A stretch of 23,608 nt of DNA from JAJDIA01 sp031555145 (GTDB lineage: Bacteria > Bacteroidota > Bacteroidia > Bacteroidales > Tannerellaceae), in NCBI GenBank assembly GCA_031555145.1, contig JAVBUR010000051.1, positions 1 through 23,608 on the forward strand, in the 5' to 3' direction. Position 1 is the first letter of the stretch. Each line of letters begins with the position of its first letter. The notes beneath the pieces are model-generated. The model had not been told where the DNA came from. It was given only the letters and a program-made list of their open reading frames with translations, and searched no databases. The position numbers and the translations under genes are program-made. Of the stretch, positions 6,856-13,701 are shown in pieces.

Positions 6856-7109
6856 ATGAAACATCGCATTGTAAATCTCGTCGTCGGTTTGCTGCTTATT
6901 TGTTTTTTCACGCAAGCACAGGAAAGCGAAGAACCTACCACATTCGGGCCTGCCTATTGCACTATAGGTGAAGATATGCCTGATGCTATCATGCAAGATA
7001 CGCTTCGGCAAACACACCGGTTAGCCGATTACACCGGCCAGGGAAAGGATATGGTCCCAGATCATTGATAAATAAAATCGGCGATTTATTAGCTAAGGAA
7101 ACCAATTAA
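6856..7109 (+). pseudogene. Remnant of a secreted thioredoxin-family (TlpA-like) gene
   Basis: An ATG at 6856 begins a 70-codon frame ending at 7068. It has a clear signal peptide (MKHRIVNLVVGLLLICFF, then TQAQES) and then a stretch reading IGEDMPDAIMQDTLRQTHRL followed by ADYTGQGK. This closely resembles the segment just before the catalytic strand of Bacteroidetes TlpA/AhpC-type proteins, where a VLIDFWASWCGPC-like sequence normally follows. Here it instead runs into DMVPDH and a stop. In another frame from about 7045 the sequence reads GYGPRSLINKIGDLLAKETN to a TAA at 7107-7109, like the C-terminal helix of such a protein. I infer that an internal deletion joined the N and C termini out of frame. 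The CxxC active site is absent. A small secreted peptide remains a possible alternative reading. Confidence 0.6.
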
Positions 7110-7119
7110 ATCATACCAT

Positions 7120-9042
7120 ATGAAACGTATTACCCTTTTATTGACAGCCCTGCTGTTCTGCACACTGACACATGCGGAACGCATAGTGAAGACACCGGCT
7201 TTCGAAGCCTGGAACGCAAGTACTATCGAAATCCGACAGATCACTCTGAGCGACACCCAGACTGTATTGGATGTTGAAGCCAACTACATGCCGGGTGGCT
7301 GGATTACCTATGCTCCCGGAACTACCTTACAGGCAGATGGTAAATCATACACCATACGCTCGGCCAAGGACTTTAAAATAGGCGAACAGAATACAATCCC
7401 CGAATCAGGCACGATGACATTCCAACTGATCTTTCCGCCCCTTCCGCAAGGCACGGCAACCGTCGACCTGATCGAGGGGGAAAACAGTGGTGACTTCTGT
7501 ATCTGGGGCATCCGCCTCGATGGCAAACCCGTTACCTCCCCACTCGCCGGAAAAAAGAATCCAAAGGAAACACCTACGCTGATTGAGCCGGAATTCAAAA
7601 ATGGTATAGCCGTCGTTACCGGCGAGGTCGTCGGATACAAGCCCAACATGCGGATGGAGGGCAAAGTATATGTCACCAATACGTTGACAGCTGACTCAGA
7701 GCCCACCTCTTTCAAAGTGCAAGACGATGGTACATTCTGCGTCGAACTGCCCCTGATGCATGCCACGCAGGCCTCTTTCTCCTCCTATTTCCTGAGTGGC
7801 AAGGTCTATGTCGCACCCGGAGAAGCTACGCATGTTCAGGTGAACCTGCCTGAAGTCACCCGTTCAAGAGCCAAACTACGGAAAGACGAACCGTCGCTGG
7901 GCGAACGCTACTACTTCACCGGCACCATGGCTGCGTTGAACAACGAAGTAACCAATGCCCCCGAGATAAATGCCGGTATCAGCATCAATTCACAGGAAGA
8001 ATATATGCAGGTAATGACTGACGTATCCAGCCTCTCACTCGATGCCTACAAAGCCTATTGGATCGACCGCTACAACAAGGGGCTCAAGGTGCTCGACCAG
8101 TATCCCGACCTCAGCGACACCTACAAGCAACTGCTCACCCAGGACGCCCGGATTGCGGCAAGCCAGTTTCTGTTCATGTCAAGCATGCTCGAAATGGCTT
8201 ATCGGATGACCAACAAGATACCGCGTGATTCGATATTGCCCGAATCCACCATTCCCACCCCCACGCGCGACTATTACAGTTTTGTGAAGGAGTTTCTCCC
8301 CAATACGCCTATGGCACTCTACAGTTCCAAATATGCCAACCAGTTAAAACAGGTACAAATGATCGGCATCAGCTATGGCATGGGAAAGAAACCTGACAAT
8401 ATCTCCGAACTGAAAATCCTGATGGGCACGGATAAAGGTATACTGTTCGACCTGCTTGCCGTCAGCGGATATGCCAGTTCCATCGAAGGCCTCACCCTGC
8501 TCACCGAAGACCAACTGGCCGATGCCACGCGCATCTCCCCCGTCATCGGTGAATACATGGCCGGGATGAACAAACAGAAGCAAACCTTCATCGAAAGCCT
8601 CACCCGTCCGTCGGCCTATACTGCCACACAAGACAACATCGCCACGATCCCGGTTGAAGATACCTTCAACGCCATCTCCTCGAAATACCGTGGCAAGGTA
8701 GTCTTCGTCGACCTCTGGGCAACCTGGTGCGGTCCCTGCTTGTCCGCCTTCAAGCTAACTGAACCGGTGAAGCAGGAACTCAACCGCGATGATCTCGTCT
8801 TCGTCTATCTCACCGGTGAAACCTCCCCACTCGATACCTGGCAAAAGAAGATCCCCGAACTCGACGGCGAACACTTCCGCGTCACCAACGCCCAGTGGGA
8901 CCAGATCATGAAACAGTTCAACACCAACGGCATCCCTACTTACATCATCCTCAACCGCAAGGGCGCTCCGGTATTCTTCCACATCGGTTTCATGGGTGTC
9001 GACAAAATGAAGGAAGTGTTGCAAAGGGAACTGGCGCTGTAA
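7120..9042 (+). CDS. Exported TlpA-like thioredoxin-domain protein, 640 residues
   Basis: A signal peptide (MKRITLLLTALLFCTLTHA) is followed by a long N-terminal region (about residues 20-490) and a C-terminal thioredoxin-fold domain (about 500-640). The active site is W-C-G-P-C with Cys537 and Cys540, preceded by VVFVDLWAT; the cis-Pro loop is in the NTNGIPTYIIL stretch. This architecture is common in Bacteroidetes periplasmic thiol-disulfide proteins of the TlpA group, which reduce or rearrange disulfides in exported proteins; I could not assign the N-terminal half to a named domain, though its first 150 residues look beta-rich. The gene begins 10 nt after the remnant's apparent end and is followed 31 nt later by a beta-propeller lipoprotein, with which it probably forms a transcription unit. 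No convincing promoter was seen directly upstream. Confidence 0.85.
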   Translation: MKRITLLLTALLFCTLTHAERIVKTPAFEAWNASTIEIRQITLSDTQTVLDVEANYMPGGWITYAPGTTLQADGKSYTIRSAKDFKIGEQNTIPESGTMTFQLIFPPLPQGTATVDLIEGENSGDFCIWGIRLDGKPVTSPLAGKKNPKETPTLIEPEFKNGIAVVTGEVVGYKPNMRMEGKVYVTNTLTADSEPTSFKVQDDGTFCVELPLMHATQASFSSYFLSGKVYVAPGEATHVQVNLPEVTRSRAKLRKDEPSLGERYYFTGTMAALNNEVTNAPEINAGISINSQEEYMQVMTDVSSLSLDAYKAYWIDRYNKGLKVLDQYPDLSDTYKQLLTQDARIAASQFLFMSSMLEMAYRMTNKIPRDSILPESTIPTPTRDYYSFVKEFLPNTPMALYSSKYANQLKQVQMIGISYGMGKKPDNISELKILMGTDKGILFDLLAVSGYASSIEGLTLLTEDQLADATRISPVIGEYMAGMNKQKQTFIESLTRPSAYTATQDNIATIPVEDTFNAISSKYRGKVVFVDLWATWCGPCLSAFKLTEPVKQELNRDDLVFVYLTGETSPLDTWQKKIPELDGEHFRVTNAQWDQIMKQFNTNGIPTYIILNRKGAPVFFHIGFMGVDKMKEVLQRELAL

Positions 9043-9073
9043 AGTCGGACAGTAATATTCAATAGTAATCGTT

Positions 9074-10228
9074 ATGAAAAGAGTAAATACAATTTTAGTA
9101 GCCCTCCTGTTGGTGGTATTGGCAGGGTGTGGAGGAAACAAACAATCAAACGAAGAATTAATCACCGTTGACCTGTCGAAAAGTTATCCTAAAAAAGAAC
9201 TGATTCTTCAGGATTTGATGGATGTGGAATATATTATGTTGGAAACCTCTGACGATTTTCTTACACAAGGTTTGGTACGAGATGTAGGAAAGAAATACTT
9301 ATTGGTAACAAATCATGTTAAGGATGGGGATATTTTTATGTTTGACAGAAAAACCGGTAAAGGAGTAAGGAAGATAAACCGGCTGGGGCAAGGGGCGGAA
9401 GAATATGCAGGAATTAATGAGATTATACTTGACGAAGCCAATAGCGAAATATTCGTGAAGTCACTTGGACATAAAATATCAGTTTACGATCTTTACGGGA
9501 ACTTCAAACGATGCTTGAATCTTGGTATAGAGATCAAATCTATTTATGATTATGACAAAAATAATTTGATTGGCTATGATATGTCAGATTATCATAGTAA
9601 AGGAGAGGATAGAAGTAAATCATATCATATTGTTCTATCAAAACTGGATGGAAGTATCACTCGGGATATCTTTATCCCTTTTAAAACGATTAACACACCG
9701 ATTGTGACTGGGGATAATGGATTTGTAGCTGGTTATTTTGACCATATACGCCCAAGTCACGGTAAATGGATACTGATGGAAACATCATCCGATACATTGT
9801 ACGCCTATACGCCGGATGGTACATTACGTCCCTTTATTGCAAGAACTCCTTCCGCACAGGCCATGGAACCTGAAATTTTTCTTTTTATGGGTATTTATAC
9901 CGACCGTTATTATTTTCTGCAAACCATTAGAAGTGTATTTAACTTTGAAAGTGGTAACGGATTCTACGATCAAGAACTGGTGTACGACAAGGAAGAAAAT
10001 GCCCTATTTCAAGTTACTGTATGCAATGGTGACTATGCCGAAAAAAGACCTGTAGCTATGACAGCAAGACCCTTTTACGAAGTCGAAGGCGTTACTACTT
10101 TAAATGCACCCCGGCTTATTGAGCTTTACAATAATGGGAAACTGAAAGACGGCAAATTTAAAGAAATCGTCTCGAAATTGGAGGAAGATGACAATCCGGT
10201 GATTATGCTGGTCAAGCACAAGAAATAA
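9074..10228 (+). CDS. 6-bladed beta-propeller lipoprotein
   Basis: A 384-residue protein with a lipoprotein signal (lipobox LAGC, Cys19). The mature part matches the Bacteroidetes '6-bladed beta-propeller' (DUF5128) pattern: an opening LMDVEYIMLETSDDF strand, then the phrases MFDRKTGKGVRKINRLGQGAEEYAGI and ISVYDLYGNFKRCL, characteristic of the first propeller blades, and a C-terminal GKFKEIVSKLEEDDNPVIMLVK helix/strand. Such proteins sit at the cell envelope; their ligands are unknown. It is 31 nt downstream of the TlpA-like gene and followed by a strong terminator, so it likely ends that transcript. Base composition differs from its neighbours: the 60 bases from 9541 contain 13 G/C, against 36 in the 60 bases from 14221 in the RND pump gene. 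This suggests a different origin. Confidence 0.8.
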   Translation: MKRVNTILVALLLVVLAGCGGNKQSNEELITVDLSKSYPKKELILQDLMDVEYIMLETSDDFLTQGLVRDVGKKYLLVTNHVKDGDIFMFDRKTGKGVRKINRLGQGAEEYAGINEIILDEANSEIFVKSLGHKISVYDLYGNFKRCLNLGIEIKSIYDYDKNNLIGYDMSDYHSKGEDRSKSYHIVLSKLDGSITRDIFIPFKTINTPIVTGDNGFVAGYFDHIRPSHGKWILMETSSDTLYAYTPDGTLRPFIARTPSAQAMEPEIFLFMGIYTDRYYFLQTIRSVFNFESGNGFYDQELVYDKEENALFQVTVCNGDYAEKRPVAMTARPFYEVEGVTTLNAPRLIELYNNGKLKDGKFKEIVSKLEEDDNPVIMLVKHKK

Positions 10229-10245
10229 TGGCATTCTATCATATT

Positions 10246-10278
10246 GAAAGGGAATCCGATGGACTCCCTTTCTTTTTT
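10246..10278 (+). terminator. Rho-independent terminator after the beta-propeller gene
   Basis: GAAAGGGAATCC (10246-10257) pairs with GGACTCCCTTTC (10261-10272), one mismatch in 12, around a 3-nt loop, and is followed by six T. It lies 18 nt after the stop codon. Confidence 0.88.
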
Positions 10279-10900
10279 CAGCCAAAGGGTCATTTTGGCT
10301 GACTCACCGCCGACACAATCATGCGCATCTATACGAAAAAGCGGCTGGTTTCGGGATTTTTTTAGCCCATTTTTGACCTTTCACAAAACAACTCCTAAGA
10401 GAAGATCAAAAAGTATCTGAATGTTGTCCGAACAACTCCTTCATGTTGTTTAAACAACACCCGGATGATGTGAGAAAAACTCCCGATGATTTTTGGAAAG
10501 AGCCGACCGGATCGTCTAAAAAAGACCTTCCGAACTCAAAAAAGCCTTGTCCGCTCCTATTTTTCCCTCTGGATAACACTGCCCGGAGGCACAAAACCTA
10601 TTATCGTTTTGGTAGCAGTTCGGACTTTCGACCGACAGCCCCCCTAACATCCTTAAGTCCTTTAAAAGCCCTGCTATCAGTAAGAACGTCAAATCGGCCA
10701 ACTGCTTTCTTTTTGCCATCGCCTGCCTCCATCAGCAGACAATATTTGCCCCTACTCCGCCTCCACCCGGCAAATAGAGCCTCCTGACAAGCCCTGTTTT
10801 GTCATTTTGACATTTTGCTATCCGCAGTGCGTTCTGGATTTTTCCATCGCTTTATGAAAATTCCCTCTCGTTTTTGTGCTTCGTTTCGGATTTTCCTTTC
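10279..10900. other. Long stretch without a convincing gene; several hairpins
   Basis: Only short frames without protein-like composition are found on either strand. Structures seen: a perfect 8-bp stem CAGCCAAA/TTTGGCTG (10279-10301) directly after the terminator; a 5-bp hairpin GTTGT-ccga-ACAAC (10423-10436); and a similar 14-bp palindrome GTTGTTTAAACAAC (10445-10458). The two ACAAC-type hairpins lie 22 bp apart, and the phrase ACAACTCCT occurs twice (10387 and 10432 regions). CCGGATGATG and CCCGATGATT form another near-repeat at about 10461 and 10487. The section from 10560 to 10860 is pyrimidine-rich and shows nothing I can name. It may be a degraded gene, a small repeat element or a long regulatory region. 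Confidence 0.5.
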
Positions 10901-10908
10901 TATATTTG
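10901..10908 (+). promoter_or_regulatory. -7 promoter box (TATATTTG) for the oxidoreductase gene
   Basis: TATATTTG is a perfect Bacteroidetes -7 match. A TTCG at about 17 nt and a TTTG at 24 nt upstream are possible but off-distance -33 elements. Predicted leader length is about 45-50 nt. Confidence 0.55.
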
Positions 10909-10924
10909 TCGCTTAATGGATTTG

Positions 10925-10938
10925 TGTTTGCGCAAACA
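10925..10938. promoter_or_regulatory. 14-bp perfect palindrome, operator-like (LacI-family style)
   Basis: TGTTTGCGCAAACA is fully self-complementary with a central CG, the style of site bound by LacI-family regulators. It begins 17 nt after the -7 box and lies within the predicted 5' leader of the oxidoreductase gene, a position suited to repression. No regulator is encoded nearby. Confidence 0.45.
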
Positions 10939-10962
10939 TCAATATATTAACATAGAAATACC

Positions 10963-12399
10963 ATGAATTCGAAAGAACTTCCACGCCGCTCGTTCCTGAA
11001 ACAGGCACTTGCAGTATCAGCTGCTACGGCGGCTCCCGCAATTTGGACATCAGCCAAGGCTGCTACGCAACCTGTTACATCGGTGGCTGCTCCGAAAGAC
11101 AAAGTGAACATTGCCTTTATCGGCATTGGAAACCGTGGCGGCGAGATCGCCAAAGATTTTTACAAGACCGGGCTTTGTAATGTAGTAGCCCTGTGCGACG
11201 TCGATATGGGCGGTCCGCAGACACAGGAACTCATCAACATGTTCCCCAAAGCCGAACGTTTCCAGGACTTCCGTAAGATGTTCGACAAGATGGGCAAGAA
11301 GATCGACGCTGTGACCGTCGGTGTGCCCGATCATGCCCATTTCCCCATCACCATGGAAGCCATGGCGCACGGCAAGCACGTGTATGTGGAAAAACCGATG
11401 GCTCGTACCTTCCATGAAATCGAGCTGATGATGGCCGGCGAAAAGAAATACGGCGTGGTCACCCAGATGGGTAACCAAGGACACTCCGAAGCCAACTATT
11501 TCCAGTTCAAGGCTTGGAAAGAAGCCGGTATTATTAAAGATGTAACAGCCATCACGGCACACATGAACAACCCGCGCCGCTGGCACCCGTGGGATCCGCG
11601 TATGACGCATTTCCCCCCGGCAGAAGCCATCCCCTCAACGATGGACTGGGATACGTGGTTGGGCGTATGCTATCCGCACGATTACAACAAAGACTTCCAC
11701 AACGGCCAATGGCGCTGTTGGTATGACTTCGGTATGGGCTGCCTCGGCGACTGGGGTGCACACATCCTCGACACGGCACACGAGTTCCTCGATCTGGGGC
11801 TGCCGACGGAGATCAACCCGCTGTACCTGAAAGACCATAACCCGTTCTTCTTCCCGATGTCGTCGACACTGCTGTTCAAATTCCCCGAACGGGGCAACAT
11901 GCCGGCGGTAGATATCACCTGGTATGACGGCTTGGACAATATCCCCGCCGTGCCCGATGGTTATGGCGTATCGGAGATCGACCCGAACATCCCGACTGTG
12001 ATGGGCGGCAAAATACAGCCGGCCAAGCTGAACCCGGGTAAAGAAATATATACCAAGACGCTGACCTTCAAAGGAGGATCGCACGGCAGCACGCTGTCGA
12101 TCATCCCTGCCGACAAAGCCAAAGAGATGGCCTCCAGCTTGCCGGAAGTACCGCAAAGCCCGTCGAACCACTTCGCCAACTTCCTGTTGAGCTGTATGGG
12201 TAAGGAGAAGACACGCTCGCCGTTCTCCATCGCCGGCCCGTTGAGCCAGGTGTTCTGCCTCGGCGTATTGAGCCAGTGGTTGAACACGAAACTGCTCTTC
12301 GATCGCGAAACGCAACTGATCACCAACAACCCGGTGGCCAACCAGTTGTTGCGTGGCGCCGTCCCCCGTAAAGGTTGGGAACAGTATTACAAGATTTGA
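10963..12399 (+). CDS. Tat-exported Gfo/Idh/MocA family oxidoreductase
   Basis: A 478-residue predicted NAD(P)-dependent dehydrogenase. The N terminus is a twin-arginine signal (R8-R9-S-F-L-K, then an Ala-rich stretch to about residue 35), so the folded, cofactor-loaded enzyme is probably exported. The Rossmann motif GIGNRGG follows VNIAFI at about residues 50-60, and the family's catalytic-site motif E-K-P is at 143-145 (YVEKPMA, Lys144). The C-terminal part has the Bacteroidetes-type extension ending in RGAVPRKGWEQYYKI. Members oxidise or epimerise sugars and glycosides, including cleavage of sugar derivatives through a redox mechanism, but the substrate here cannot be read off. It stands alone between its own promoter and terminator, with an operator-like palindrome in the leader, consistent with sugar-responsive control. 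Confidence 0.92.
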   Translation: MNSKELPRRSFLKQALAVSAATAAPAIWTSAKAATQPVTSVAAPKDKVNIAFIGIGNRGGEIAKDFYKTGLCNVVALCDVDMGGPQTQELINMFPKAERFQDFRKMFDKMGKKIDAVTVGVPDHAHFPITMEAMAHGKHVYVEKPMARTFHEIELMMAGEKKYGVVTQMGNQGHSEANYFQFKAWKEAGIIKDVTAITAHMNNPRRWHPWDPRMTHFPPAEAIPSTMDWDTWLGVCYPHDYNKDFHNGQWRCWYDFGMGCLGDWGAHILDTAHEFLDLGLPTEINPLYLKDHNPFFFPMSSTLLFKFPERGNMPAVDITWYDGLDNIPAVPDGYGVSEIDPNIPTVMGGKIQPAKLNPGKEIYTKTLTFKGGSHGSTLSIIPADKAKEMASSLPEVPQSPSNHFANFLLSCMGKEKTRSPFSIAGPLSQVFCLGVLSQWLNTKLLFDRETQLITNNPVANQLLRGAVPRKGWEQYYKI

Positions 12400-12422
12400 T
12401 CGGATACGCGATAAATAAATGT

Positions 12423-12449
12423 AGGGCACTCCTTGTGGGTGCCCTTTTT
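12423..12449 (+). terminator. Rho-independent terminator after the oxidoreductase gene
   Basis: AGGGCAC (12423-12429) pairs with GTGCCCT (12439-12445) around a 9-nt loop, followed by a run of T to 12449. It lies 23 nt after the stop codon. A second T-rich/A-rich imperfect inverted repeat follows at about 12471-12510. Confidence 0.85.
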
Positions 12450-12565
12450 ATTTTGCACCTTTGTGGATGTCCTTTTTATTTTTTTTCCTAAAAAAAGAAA
12501 ATAAGAGGCCTGTCTATTAAACCATTTGTGCAAAATAGAGTCTGAATAACCGCTATAGCTATGTA

Positions 12566-12577
12566 TATACCGGTATA
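12566..12577. promoter_or_regulatory. 12-bp perfect palindrome upstream of the RND efflux operon
   Basis: TATACCGGTATA is fully self-complementary and abuts the candidate -7 box (12579-12586), so it would fall in the promoter spacer. A repressor bound here would block polymerase. No TetR- or MarR-type regulator gene is adjacent, unlike many RND operons. Confidence 0.4.
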
Positions 12578-12578
12578 A

Positions 12579-12586
12579 TATTTTTG
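12579..12586 (+). promoter_or_regulatory. Candidate -7 box (TATTTTTG) for the RND efflux operon
   Basis: A full match to TAnnTTTG that ends 6 nt before the adaptor ATG, which would make the mRNA nearly leaderless. No -33 TTTG is seen at 19 nt. An alternative promoter, CACCTTTG at 12456-12463 with CTTG 20 nt upstream, would give a leader of about 120 nt but overlaps the preceding terminator. Confidence 0.4.
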
Positions 12587-12592
12587 AAAAGC

Positions 12593-13693
12593 ATGACAAA
12601 GAAAGCTGTTAGATGGGGGATGATTGGGGTAATTGTCCTGTTTGTAATTGGAATGATTGCATATCCGCAACTCAAAAGTATGTGGTCGACTTCGAAGGAT
12701 GAAGCACCGGCCGTCCCCGCCAGAGGAGGTTCTCCCCGGAGTCAGGTGTTGAACATCAATGCTGAAGTATTAACCTATCGTTCGTTGACGGATAAGGCCG
12801 TCAGCCTCGGGAGCGCCATCCCCGACGAAGAAGTAAACCTTTCGTTCGAATCATCGGGTAAGATCGTGGCGATCTACTTCACCGAAGGAACGCATGTAAA
12901 GGAAGGCGACCTCCTGGCCAAGATCAACGACAAACCTCTCCAGGCACAACTCAAGAAACTGGAAGCACAGGTGCCATTGGCTACCGACCGCGTCTTCCGC
13001 CAGCGCACACTGCTTGAAAAAGACGCCGTGAGCCAGGAAGCCTACGAATCCGTCACCACCGAATACGAAAAACTGATGGCCGACATCGAACTGGTGAAAG
13101 CCAACATCGCGCAGACCGAACTACGGGCGCCGTTCGACGGCATCGTGGGGCTGCGTACCGTCAGCGAAGGAGCGTATGTAAACCAAACGACGATGATCGT
13201 CAAGCTCACCCGCATCTCACCGATCAAGATCGAGTTCTCGATCAACGAACGCTACTCGTCGGATGTACGCGACGGCACACCGATCAAGTTCAGCATGCAG
13301 GCGCCCGACGGTAAGATCAAAGATTATAACGCCCGCGTCTATGCGGTAGAAAGCGATATCGAGCCCACCACCCGTACGTTGAAGCTGCGTGCCGTTTATC
13401 CGAACGCCAACGAAGAGATCAAACCGGGTATGTTCCTCTCCGTCGAGATCACCAAGCAAGAGATCAAAGACGCCTTGTCGGTACCCAGCGAAGCCATTAT
13501 CCCCGAAATGGGAAAGAGCATGGTCTACCTGTATAAGAGTGGCGTGGCAGAGCCCGTCGAAATACAAACCGGCCTGCGCACCGAAAGCCATGTACAGGCT
13601 ATTGACGGCGTGAACGAAGGAGATACGTTGATCACCACCGGTGTGATGCAGCTACGCAAGGGAATGAAAGTGACAATCGATAACCTGAACTAA
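12593..13693 (+). CDS. RND efflux periplasmic adaptor (membrane fusion protein)
   Basis: A 366-residue HlyD/AcrA-type adaptor linking the RND pump to the TolC-type channel. It starts with an uncleaved-looking membrane anchor (residues 8-24) and has no lipobox. The split lipoyl domain is visible as LSFESSGKIVAIYF (from about residue 83) and ELRAPFDGIVGLRTVSEG (from 176), with an alpha-hairpin between them (about 120-172, QLKKLEAQVPLATDRVF). Beta-barrel and membrane-proximal domains follow, including the conserved TRTLKLRAVYPNANEEIKPG stretch. A TTG three codons upstream is in frame but falls inside the candidate -7 box, so I chose the ATG at 12593. The pump gene follows after 8 nt, so the three genes to 18074 form one operon. 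Confidence 0.93.
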   Translation: MTKKAVRWGMIGVIVLFVIGMIAYPQLKSMWSTSKDEAPAVPARGGSPRSQVLNINAEVLTYRSLTDKAVSLGSAIPDEEVNLSFESSGKIVAIYFTEGTHVKEGDLLAKINDKPLQAQLKKLEAQVPLATDRVFRQRTLLEKDAVSQEAYESVTTEYEKLMADIELVKANIAQTELRAPFDGIVGLRTVSEGAYVNQTTMIVKLTRISPIKIEFSINERYSSDVRDGTPIKFSMQAPDGKIKDYNARVYAVESDIEPTTRTLKLRAVYPNANEEIKPGMFLSVEITKQEIKDALSVPSEAIIPEMGKSMVYLYKSGVAEPVEIQTGLRTESHVQAIDGVNEGDTLITTGVMQLRKGMKVTIDNLN

Positions 13694-13701
13694 CGCGGCG
13701 T

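Noticed and set aside
10443..10787. 114-codon plus-strand frame in the 10.3-10.9 kb spacer
   Set aside because: Its translation is rich in Ser/Pro/Lys and Arg without a domain or signal peptide, it overlaps hairpins, and no promoter or ribosome-binding context supports it.
11635..12429. 264-codon antisense frame over the oxidoreductase gene
   Set aside because: It lies opposite a clearly coding gene with full family motifs; it is a frame shadow caused by the GC-rich codon use and its translation has no recognisable features. The long antisense frames over the RND, TolC and gld genes were rejected for the same reason.
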